From Nocardia sp. CDC159 (GTDB taxonomy: Bacteria; Actinomycetota; Actinomycetes; Mycobacteriales; Mycobacteriaceae): a stretch of 64,000 nt of DNA. The stretch spans positions 148,785-212,784 of the forward strand of contig NZ_JAMRXH010000014.1 of the NCBI RefSeq assembly GCF_023740735.1, given 5' to 3'. Every line of letters begins with the position of its first letter. Position 1 is the stretch's first letter. Positions 11,338 through 18,388 of the stretch are shown in pieces. Made by a program: the position numbers and the translations under genes. Under the pieces are notes generated by a model. That model saw only the letters and a program-made list of their open reading frames with translations. It was not told the origin of the DNA and ran no database searches.

Positions 11338-11407
11338 GAGCACGCTCCGAAGTGATCGAACAAGGATGCGAAGTGCACGCCGCGCGGTCGCGGCGGACCG
11401 GCGACGG

Positions 11408-12694
11408 TCACGCTCCGGCCCTGTCGCTGCTGGATGCGGCCTCGCCCGTGGGCATGCGGCCGCCGCTACACCGGCGCGCGGCCGCGCCCAGCTGATCCGC
11501 CGCCGCCGGTGAGCGGGCGTGATCGGCGGCGAGGGTGAGCAGTTCCACCGCGACCGAACGGATTTCGGGATCGGCCAGTCCGCAGCGGGCCGCCTCCAGC
11601 CACGCGCCCGCGACCGGCGCCGCGACCCGGGTGGCCTCCGCGACCACCGCCCGGCTCGACAGCAGGGCGTCGAGGGCGTGGATCGGAGCCGTCCACCCGT
11701 CACCCGGCTGCGCGTCGAGGTAGCGCACCTCCAGATGCCCGGCGGCCCGCACCGGCGGGAACACCGTGGTCAGGTGGTAGTCCAGATCGGCGGCGTCGGG
11801 GCGGCGGCCGACCTCGTCGTCGAGGGCGCCGCACAGCCAGTCGGCGAAGGTCGCCCCGGGCGGGGCCGCCCAGTCCGCGACCGCGTCCTCGGCCCGGCGC
11901 ACGCACAGCAGCGGCACATCCAGTACCCAGCGCGCGTAGTCGGCGATCGGATCGGCCCAGTGCCGCACCGGCGGGCGGGTGCGGGCATTGTCCAGCCGCA
12001 GCCAGGCCCGCATGCGCTGCGAGGCCCAGGCGCCCACGGGGGCGCCGTGCAGGCGGGGCGAGCAGGCGAAGGCCGCCAGCAGGGCGGGACCGACGGTATA
12101 GAGCGCGGTCCAGCGGGCCGCGATCTCGGCGGGATCGGCCCCGGCGTCGACGCTGACCTGCGTGGCCGCCGTATTGCACATCATCAGCTTGCCGAACGGG
12201 CCGATACCGGCGAAGGCGTGTTCCATGGCTCGATAGCGCGGCAACTGCAGCAGGCGCTCGGCCCGGCGGTCGGCATCGGCGGCCGCCGAACGGATTGCGA
12301 TGGAACGAGATCGGAGCAGACGCTCCAGCTGGCGGGCGTCGGCCCGCAGGCGCTCACACAGCTCGGCCGCATCGCCGAACGGGGCGCTGGAAAGTTCGAC
12401 CTGCCCACCGGGTTCGATGGTGACCCGGCTGCCCCCGGGAAGTGGCAGGGCTGGGGAATCGGGGGCGATGGACCGCGGCGCATACGGTCCGAGTGCGTCG
12501 GCCAGCGGGGCCAGGCCGGGACGCGATCCGGGCGCCGACGGCTCGTCCTGCGCGGTGAGCCACTCGAGTTCGGCGCCGATGAGCGCGGGTGGGCCCTGTT
12601 TGAAGCAGACGCCGCCGACATACGCCTCCACGGCTGCCCGGGAGGAGAAGTCCGCACCCGTACCCGAAGGTGCCCGCACCGCCGTTACTGCCAT
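11408..12694 (-). CDS. egtA: Glutamate-cysteine ligase EgtA
   Basis: Makes gamma-glutamylcysteine, the sulfur donor used by EgtB. The 428-residue GCS2-type protein shows IGAELEWL near the N-terminus and IEPGGQVELSSAPF, typical of actinobacterial EgtA, with a LMMCNTAATQVSVD core. The ATG at 12694 is chosen because GGAGG lies 6 nt upstream. It heads the egtABCD transcript and is divergent from the aminotransferase-fold gene at 12877. Confidence 0.94.
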   Translation of the reverse strand: MAVTAVRAPSGTGADFSSRAAVEAYVGGVCFKQGPPALIGAELEWLTAQDEPSAPGSRPGLAPLADALGPYAPRSIAPDSPALPLPGGSRVTIEPGGQVELSSAPFGDAAELCERLRADARQLERLLRSRSIAIRSAAADADRRAERLLQLPRYRAMEHAFAGIGPFGKLMMCNTAATQVSVDAGADPAEIAARWTALYTVGPALLAAFACSPRLHGAPVGAWASQRMRAWLRLDNARTRPPVRHWADPIADYARWVLDVPLLCVRRAEDAVADWAAPPGATFADWLCGALDDEVGRRPDAADLDYHLTTVFPPVRAAGHLEVRYLDAQPGDGWTAPIHALDALLSSRAVVAEATRVAAPVAGAWLEAARCGLADPEIRSVAVELLTLAADHARSPAAADQLGAAARRCSGGRMPTGEAASSSDRAGA

Positions 12695-12876
12695 GCCAAC
12701 CTCCGAAGGGCTATTTGCACCGACCGAACCAGGGTAGCGGCGGGAACCGACAACAAATCCGGCCAAATCGTGACGAACTCGGCGACGCCGATGCGTCGCC
12801 GCAGGTCACCGGGTAACGAAAGAGATTCCAAAAATCCCCGGACCCCTCATTCGTCCCATCTTCTATCGTCGGTGGG
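12695..12876. promoter_or_regulatory. Divergent egtA / egtE-like promoter region with a 9-bp inverted repeat
   Basis: This 182-bp spacer must hold promoters for both directions. A perfect inverted repeat, CGGCGACGC-CGAT-GCGTCGCCG, occupies 12780-12801. It could be an operator or a hairpin. No matching regulator gene is adjacent and I cannot place -10/-35 boxes with confidence. Confidence 0.5.
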
Positions 12877-14070
12877 GTGCTCGATCAGACACGCCTGCGC
12901 GCGGACATACCCGCCTACGCCGACCGCACCCGCCCCTCGCCGGTCTTCCTCGACAGCGCCGGATCCTCGCTGCCGCCCCGGATCGTGCTCGACACCGTGA
13001 TGGCACATCTGCGTCGCGAGGCCGAGGTCGGGGGCTATCGAGCGGCGAACGAACGCCTCGACGACCTGGCCGCGGTGAAGTCCGCGATCGGCACGCTGAT
13101 CAATGCCGATCCCGCGACGATCGCGTTGAGCGACAGCGCCTCTCGCTCCTGGGCCGATTTCTTCTACTCGGTGCCGCTGTCGCCCGGTGACCGCATCCTG
13201 GTCTCGGGCTCCGATTACGGCAGCAATGCCATCGCCGCGCTGCAGCGGGCCCGGGCCACGGGCGCGGTGGTGGAGGCGATCCCCAGCGACGGCTCCGGGC
13301 AGATCGACGTCGAGGCGCTGGCCGGGCTGCTCGATGAGCGAGTCAGGCTGGTGTCGCTGGTGCACGCCCCCACCAACGGCGGGCTGCTGAATCCGGTCGC
13401 CGCGGTCACCAAGCTCGCGCACGAGGCGGGTGCGCTGGTATTGCTGGACGCCTGCCAGTCGGCCGGACAGGTCCCGCTCGACGTGATCGAATTCGGCGTC
13501 GACGCGCTGTCGGCGACCGGGCGCAAGTGGCTGCGCGGCCCGCGTGGCACCGGATTCCTCTACGTGCGACCGGAATTGGCGACCACGATGGAACCGCAGC
13601 GGCTGGATCTGCACAGCGCGGAGTGGACCGGACCGGCCGAATACCGGCTCGCGCCCGACGCCAGCCGATTCGAGTTCTGGGAGTGCGATGTGGCCGCGCG
13701 GCTGGGTCTGGGCGCGGCCGTGCGCTATCTGCTGGACCTGGGTCCGGAGCAGGTCTACGCGGCCGTCGCCGCCAATGCCGAGCACCTGCGCGCCGAGCTG
13801 CCGGGAATTCCCGGCGTCACGGTGCGCGACCTCGGCATCCGCCACAGCGGCATCGTGTCGTTCACCGTCGCGGGCGTGCCGTCCACCGCGGTCCGCGATC
13901 ACCTGGCCGAGCAGAACATCACGGTCACCGTCAGCCACGCCCGCTCCACCCTGCTGGATATGTCGGCCCGACGGTTGGACTCGGTCGTGCGCGCCTCCCC
14001 GCACTGTTTTGTCACCACCGCCGAACTCGACCGCTTCATCGCCGCGGTGGCGAAGCTGAGCCGCGGGTGA
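12877..14070 (+). CDS. Class V aminotransferase-fold PLP enzyme, candidate ergothioneine C-S lyase (EgtE role)
   Basis: A 397-residue PLP enzyme. Lys217 in LSATGRKWLRGPRGTGFLYV is the expected Schiff-base lysine and LLDACQSAGQVPLDV provides the cofactor Asp/Gln region. The N-terminus SPVFLDSAGSSLPP is of the cysteine desulfurase / isopenicillin-N-epimerase-like type. Its position, divergent from egtABCD, suggests the last step of the pathway (cleaving hercynylcysteine sulfoxide to ergothioneine). The text does not closely resemble mycobacterial EgtE as I remember it, so the symbol is left open. It starts with GTG at 12877 and its stop lies 4 bp from the convergent pth stop. Confidence 0.8.
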   Translation: MLDQTRLRADIPAYADRTRPSPVFLDSAGSSLPPRIVLDTVMAHLRREAEVGGYRAANERLDDLAAVKSAIGTLINADPATIALSDSASRSWADFFYSVPLSPGDRILVSGSDYGSNAIAALQRARATGAVVEAIPSDGSGQIDVEALAGLLDERVRLVSLVHAPTNGGLLNPVAAVTKLAHEAGALVLLDACQSAGQVPLDVIEFGVDALSATGRKWLRGPRGTGFLYVRPELATTMEPQRLDLHSAEWTGPAEYRLAPDASRFEFWECDVAARLGLGAAVRYLLDLGPEQVYAAVAANAEHLRAELPGIPGVTVRDLGIRHSGIVSFTVAGVPSTAVRDHLAEQNITVTVSHARSTLLDMSARRLDSVVRASPHCFVTTAELDRFIAAVAKLSRG

Positions 14071-14074
14071 ACCG

Positions 14075-14656
14075 TCAGTGCAGTTGGTTCTGTGCCGGTT
14101 CCAGGCCGACGCGGAGTAGCAGTTCGACGGCGTCGGCGGCCTGTTCGACGAAGACCGGGAGGTCCTTGCGCTCGGGGGTGGAGAAGGGTTTGAGGACGAA
14201 GTCCGCGGGGTCCTGGCGGCCGGGCGGGCGGCCGATACCGAAGCGGACGCGGAGATAGTCCTTGGTGGTCAAAGCGCTGGAGACGGAACGTAATCCGTTA
14301 TGTCCGCCCTCGCCGCCGCCGCGCTTGAGGCGGATGGCGCCGAAGGGGAGGTCGAGTTCGTCGTGGACGACGATCACCTCGGTGGGCGGGACGGAGAAGA
14401 AGCGGGCCAGCGCCGCGACGGGGCGGCCCGAGACATTCATGTAGGAGCGCGGTTTGGCCAGCAGCACCTTGCGGCCGTCGAGGCGGGCCTCGAGCAGATC
14501 CGCGCCCGATTTCTTGTGCACGGTGAAGCGACCGCGGACGCGCTCGGCGAGCACGTCCACGACCATGAAACCGACATTGTGCCGGGTGCGCTCGTATTCG
14601 GCTCCGGGATTACCCAGTCCGACCACGAGCGCGGGCCCGGCGTCCGATGCGGTCAT
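14075..14656 (-). CDS. pth: Peptidyl-tRNA hydrolase
   Basis: Frees tRNA from peptidyl-tRNA dropped by the ribosome. The 193 residues carry VVGLGNPGAEYERTRHNVGF, with His26 as the catalytic base, and the conserved KPRSYMNVSG and GGGEGGHNGLRS. It lies 21 bp downstream of rplY on the same strand, the standard actinobacterial pair. Confidence 0.97.
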   Translation of the reverse strand: MTASDAGPALVVGLGNPGAEYERTRHNVGFMVVDVLAERVRGRFTVHKKSGADLLEARLDGRKVLLAKPRSYMNVSGRPVAALARFFSVPPTEVIVVHDELDLPFGAIRLKRGGGEGGHNGLRSVSSALTTKDYLRVRFGIGRPPGRQDPADFVLKPFSTPERKDLPVFVEQAADAVELLLRVGLEPAQNQLH

Positions 14657-14677
14657 CGAGAGATGGTGGGCGCCGGA

Positions 14678-15292
14678 CTATTCGGCGCTCTCGCCCTCGG
14701 CGCCCGCGGCGGCCTCGCCCTCACCCTCGGCGGCGGGCTCCTCGGCGGACGGCGCCTCGATGATGTTGACGATCAGCGCGTCGGCATCCCCGGCCAGGGT
14801 GACGCCCTTGGGCAGCGGGATCTGGCCCGCGAGGATCTGGGTACCGGCCTCGGCGCCCTCGATGGAGATCTCGATCTGCTCCGGAATGTGCAGGGCCTCG
14901 GCCTCGATGGACAGCGTGGTGGTGTCCTGGGTGACCAGGGTGCCCGCGGCGGCCTCACCGGTCAGGGTGACGTTCACGTCGGCGGTGACCTTCTCGCCGC
15001 GGCGCACGATCAGCAGATCGGCGTGCTCGATGTAGCGGCGGATCGGGTGCACGACCACCGACTTGGTCAGCGCCAGCTGCTTCTTGCCCTCGATGTCGAG
15101 GTTCAGCACGGCGTTGGTGCCGTGCTCACGCAGGATGGCGGCGAACGCCTGGGCGTTGACCGACAGATGCTTGGGGGCCTCGCCGTGGCCGTACAGCACG
15201 GCCGGAACGTTGCCGTCGCGGCGAGTGCGGCGCGCCGCGCCCTTGCCGAACTCGGTGCGGACGGTGGCTTCGAGGACGCTGACGTCGGACAT
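14678..15292 (-). CDS. rplY: 50S ribosomal protein L25 / general stress protein Ctc
   Basis: A 5S rRNA-binding ribosomal protein. It has an N-terminal L25 domain (VRTEFGKGAARRTRRDGNVPAVLYGHGE, about residues 10-37), a C-terminal TL5-like beta domain, and an acidic Ala/Glu tail (from about residue 180). The 204 residues match the long Ctc type. It is first in the rplY-pth unit; the 213 bp upstream contain no other gene. Confidence 0.96.
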   Translation of the reverse strand: MSDVSVLEATVRTEFGKGAARRTRRDGNVPAVLYGHGEAPKHLSVNAQAFAAILREHGTNAVLNLDIEGKKQLALTKSVVVHPIRRYIEHADLLIVRRGEKVTADVNVTLTGEAAAGTLVTQDTTTLSIEAEALHIPEQIEISIEGAEAGTQILAGQIPLPKGVTLAGDADALIVNIIEAPSAEEPAAEGEGEAAAGAEGESAE

Positions 15293-15505
15293 GACAGATA
15301 ACTCCTACGGCTTTCCGGGCGGTCTGCAACAGTGGCCAGGGTCTGCCCTGGCGAATGGGGTCTGCTCGTCGGGCGAAGACCGAACGCAGACGGCCGAAAA
15401 CCGGGCCGCGTCGATCACGGTGAGCACAAAGCGTCTCACCCTCGCCGAGACAACCCGAAGAGAATAACACGCACGACCAACTCCCCCGAACCGCCACCCC
15501 GCCCG

Positions 15506-16165
15506 TCAGCGCCGCTCGCCGAAGGTGGCGGCATAGCGGTTCACATAGCGGCGCCCGGAGCGAGCGGCCAGATCCAGCATGAGCGCGTCGGTGGCCGCGC
15601 GCACGGCCGGGCGATCGGCGGGCGGGAAATAGCGGGGGCGGCCGAAGGAGATGCGGACCCGCGCGAAGCGCAGGAAGCGGCGGCCGCGCGGGTTGACCCG
15701 ATCGGTGCCCGACAGCGCGACCGGGACGACCGGGGCCCCGGTCCGCATCGCCACCCGGATCACACCCGTGCGCCCGCGATAGATACGACCGTCAGGCGAG
15801 CGGGTCCCCTCGGGATGGATGCCCCAGATGCCGCCGGATTCGAGGATGCGCTCGGCCGCGGCCAGGGCATCGGCCGCGGCGCTGCCGCCGCTGCGGTCGA
15901 CGCGCACCTGACCCGTGGCCGTCATGACCCAGCGGTGGCACCGCCCGCGCCAACCGGATGCGGTGAAGTACTCCTGCTTGGCGATGAAGGTGATCCGCCG
16001 GGGCAGCACCAGCGCGAGGTACAGCGAGTCGATGGCGGCCAGGTGATTGGCGGCGATGATCACCGGCCCGTCGGCCGGAACATGCCGCAGCCCTTCGACT
16101 TTCGGTCGGCCGAGCAGTCGCAGCAGCGGGCCGATCAGGACGTACTTCAGCAGCCAGTACCACAT
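15506..16165 (-). CDS. Lysophospholipid acyltransferase family protein (PlsC-like)
   Basis: Likely transfers an acyl chain to lysophosphatidic acid or a related acceptor at the membrane. The H-x4-D catalytic motif is in AANHLAAIDSLYLA and the acceptor-binding motif in IHPEGTRSPDG; an N-terminal hydrophobic anchor is WYWLLKYVLIGPLLRLL. The ATG at 16165 is chosen over 16195 because GGAGG lies 6 nt upstream, and because the longer start would sit inside the operator. It is 219 residues. The double palindrome at 16188-16225 lies directly upstream, so repression by a TetR-type protein is likely. Confidence 0.88.
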   Translation of the reverse strand: MWYWLLKYVLIGPLLRLLGRPKVEGLRHVPADGPVIIAANHLAAIDSLYLALVLPRRITFIAKQEYFTASGWRGRCHRWVMTATGQVRVDRSGGSAAADALAAAERILESGGIWGIHPEGTRSPDGRIYRGRTGVIRVAMRTGAPVVPVALSGTDRVNPRGRRFLRFARVRISFGRPRYFPPADRPAVRAATDALMLDLAARSGRRYVNRYAATFGERR

Positions 16166-16187
16166 GGGAAACCTCCGACGATTGGAC

Positions 16188-16225
16188 GTAGACATTGTCT
16201 ACTCGATCGCGTAGACAATGTCTAC
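16188..16225. promoter_or_regulatory. Pair of perfect 15-bp palindromic operators
   Basis: GTAGACATTGTCTAC (16188-16202) and GTAGACAATGTCTAC (16211-16225) are perfect inverted repeats differing only at the centre, with centres 23 bp apart. They lie 22 bp upstream of the PlsC-like start and about 60 bp upstream of the leader peptide on the other strand. This is the form of a TetR-family operator. The tetR gene at 17759 is the nearest candidate regulator. Confidence 0.75.
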
Positions 16226-16288
16226 CGATAGGGGTGGTTCCACCCGCGACTGTTTCGGTCCGGACATATCGCCTACTCTCGATATGTT

Positions 16289-16372
16289 GTGAACTTCTCT
16301 GTGACGTTCGTGCACCTGGTGGCCAGGCTGCACGTGGATTTGGGACGGCTGGCCGCGCAGCTCTGTCGCTGA
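16289..16372 (+). CDS. Small leader peptide ending Leu-Cys-Arg-stop, upstream of the transporter
   Basis: A 27-codon ORF from GTG at 16289 to TGA at 16370-16372, too short for routine ORF calls. Its C-terminus HVDLGRLAAQLCR fits the actinobacterial 'putative leader peptide' pattern (H-V-D-L-x-R, then Cys-Arg just before the stop) found ahead of sulfur-assimilation genes. In mycobacteria, Cys-rich leader peptides of this kind mediate cysteine-responsive attenuation. A GC hairpin begins 10 bp past its stop and the transporter gene begins 62 bp past it. No strong ribosome-binding site precedes the GTG, so leaderless translation is possible. Confidence 0.75.
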   Translation: MNFSVTFVHLVARLHVDLGRLAAQLCR

Positions 16373-16382
16373 AGCGCGCCCC

Positions 16383-16397
16383 GGGCCGCTTCGGCCC
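16383..16397 (+). promoter_or_regulatory. Hairpin between leader peptide and transporter, candidate attenuator
   Basis: GGGCCG (16383-16388) pairs with CGGCCC (16392-16397) around a CTT loop. No U tract follows, so it may act by alternative pairing affecting the transporter GGAG at 16422-16425 and not as an intrinsic terminator. Confidence 0.45.
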
Positions 16398-16434
16398 GCT
16401 ATCCGAAACCTCTTCTCGTCTGGAGCTGTTCGTC

Positions 16435-17751
16435 ATGTCCTCCTCGATTTCGCCTGCCCGCGTGCTGAATCCGGTGCGCTGGTCGTTCGGTGTGCAGATC
16501 CTGCTCGGCCTGGTGGTCGGCGTCGCCGCCGGTTTCATCGCCCGCACCTGGGATATCGCCTGGCTCGCCGCCACTTTGAAGCAGGTCGGCGGCATCTTCG
16601 TACAACTGCTCAAGCTGGCGGTGCCGCCGCTGGTGTTCACCGCGGTGCTGGTGAGCGTCGCGGGCCTGCGGCACGTCACCAATGCCGCGCGGCTGGCCGG
16701 GCGCACGCTGCTGTGGTTCCTGGGTACCTCGCTGATCGCGGTCGCGGTCGGCATCGCGCTCGGCCTGATCACCAATCCCGGTCACGGCGTGAATCTCTCG
16801 CTGACCGGCGCGAAGGAACCGGAGACTCGGGGCGGCTGGACCGACTTCCTCACCGGCATCGTCCCGACCAATGTGGTGGGCGCGTTCACCGGCGGTAATG
16901 TGCTGCAGCTGGTGTTCCTGGGCCTGGTCTTCGGCATCGCGGCGCTGAAACTGGGCGAGGCCGCCAAACCCGTTCTGACCCTGGCCGAATCAGTGCTCGA
17001 CCTCGTGCAGAAGGCGCTGTGGTGGGTGATCCGCCTGGCCCCGATCGGCACGGCCGGACTGATCGGCAAGGCCGTGGCGAGCTACGGCTGGGATCTGCTG
17101 CGCCCCCTGGCCACCTTCGCCGCGGCCGTCTACCTCGGCTGCTTCATCGTGCTGCTGGTGGTCTACCCCGCACTGCTGCGGCTGGTCGCCGGGGTGAACC
17201 CGATTCGCTTCTACGCCAAGGCCTGGCCCGCCATCGAGCTGGCCTTCGTATCCCGCTCCTCGATCGGCACCATGCCGCTGACCCAGCGCATGACGACCGA
17301 AAGGCTCGGTGTCCCCGGCGAATACGCCTCGTTCGCGGTGCCGTTCGGGGCCACCACCAAGATGGACGGCTGCGCGGCGGTGTATCCGGCGCTCGCGGCC
17401 ATCTTCGTCGCCCAGCTCACCGGCACCGAACTCGGCATCCGCGACTATCTGCTGATCGCCTTCGTCTCGGTGGTCGGCTCGGCCGCCACCGCCGGGCTCA
17501 CCGGCGCGATCGTCATGCTCACCCTCACCCTGTCCACCCTGGGCCTGCCGCTGGCGGGTGCGGGTCTGCTGCTGGCCATCGACCCGATCCTGGACATGAT
17601 CCGCACCGCCACCAATGTCGCGGGCCAGATGGTGGTGCCCGTGCTGGTGGCCAAGCGCGAGGGGATTCTCGATCAGGAGGTATTCGACGGCCCGGCCCCG
17701 TCACTGACCGACCGCGCGACCGAACCGCAGGCGGTGCCCGCTCCGGCGTAG
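16435..17751 (+). CDS. Dicarboxylate/amino acid:cation symporter (DAACS family), possible cystine importer
   Basis: A secondary transporter of the glutamate/aspartate/dicarboxylate/cystine symporter family, 438 residues, with about eight membrane segments (for example VQILLGLVVGVAAGFIA near the N-terminus) and the re-entrant loop signatures SRSSIGTMPLTQR and FGATTKMDGCA. The late TM8-like region (DMIRTATNVAGQMVVPVLVAK) holds the substrate-binding NVAGQ. ATG at 16435 follows GGAG by 9 nt. Substrate cannot be read from the sequence alone, but the Cys-ending leader peptide points to cystine or another sulfur compound, as for TcyP in the same family. Confidence 0.9.
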   Translation: MSSSISPARVLNPVRWSFGVQILLGLVVGVAAGFIARTWDIAWLAATLKQVGGIFVQLLKLAVPPLVFTAVLVSVAGLRHVTNAARLAGRTLLWFLGTSLIAVAVGIALGLITNPGHGVNLSLTGAKEPETRGGWTDFLTGIVPTNVVGAFTGGNVLQLVFLGLVFGIAALKLGEAAKPVLTLAESVLDLVQKALWWVIRLAPIGTAGLIGKAVASYGWDLLRPLATFAAAVYLGCFIVLLVVYPALLRLVAGVNPIRFYAKAWPAIELAFVSRSSIGTMPLTQRMTTERLGVPGEYASFAVPFGATTKMDGCAAVYPALAAIFVAQLTGTELGIRDYLLIAFVSVVGSAATAGLTGAIVMLTLTLSTLGLPLAGAGLLLAIDPILDMIRTATNVAGQMVVPVLVAKREGILDQEVFDGPAPSLTDRATEPQAVPAPA

Positions 17752-17758
17752 GGCGACA

Positions 17759-18331
17759 ATGACCCGCATGGGAGTCCAGGAGTCGCTGCGGGAACGGCTG
17801 GTGAGCACCGGCGTCGACCTGCTCGAGCAGGTCGGCGCGGGCCAGCTCGGGCTGCGGGCCATCGCGCGGGAGGCCGGGGTCTCGCACGGCGCGCCGCGGC
17901 GGCACTTCCCGACCCACCGGGCGCTGCTGGCGGCGGTGGCCGCGCGCGGATTCGCCGATCTGCGACGGGAATTGGGCGCCCGGACCGACCGCGATCCGCG
18001 CGCCCGGGTCGAGGCGATCGCGCTGGAGTACGTGCGCTTCGCCCGGGAGCGGCCGGAGATGTTCACCCTGATGTTTCGCCACGACCTGCTGGAGGGCTCG
18101 GGGGAGAATCTGCGCGGCCGGACGCTGCCGATCTACCGCGAATGGACCGAGCTGATCGGCGCCTGCGTCCGCGCGCGGCCGGACGAACCGGCCCTGCAGC
18201 TGTGGGCGAATCTGCACGGCATCGCCACCCTGGTCGCCAACCGCAGCCTCGAGCTGATCTCCCCCGAGGCCGATGTGGCGGAGCTGGTTCGCGCGGCCGT
18301 GGCCCGACATCTCGACGCGGAACGCGGCTGA
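17759..18331 (+). CDS. TetR-family regulator with WHG-type C-terminal domain
   Basis: A 190-residue repressor. The HTH covers about residues 10-55 (GLRAIAREAGVSHGAPRRHF), with the GAPRRHFPTHRALLAAVA wording characteristic of the WHG-domain subgroup. It starts 7 bp after the transporter stop, so it is probably cotranscribed; a second in-frame ATG is at 17768. It is the best-placed candidate to bind the twin palindromes at 16188-16225. No ligand is evident. Confidence 0.88.
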   Translation: MTRMGVQESLRERLVSTGVDLLEQVGAGQLGLRAIAREAGVSHGAPRRHFPTHRALLAAVAARGFADLRRELGARTDRDPRARVEAIALEYVRFARERPEMFTLMFRHDLLEGSGENLRGRTLPIYREWTELIGACVRARPDEPALQLWANLHGIATLVANRSLELISPEADVAELVRAAVARHLDAERG

Positions 18332-18388
18332 GAACAGGGGTCCAGTACCCTGGACCGGTTGCCGAGCCGCGAAAAGGAGTCCCTTCCC

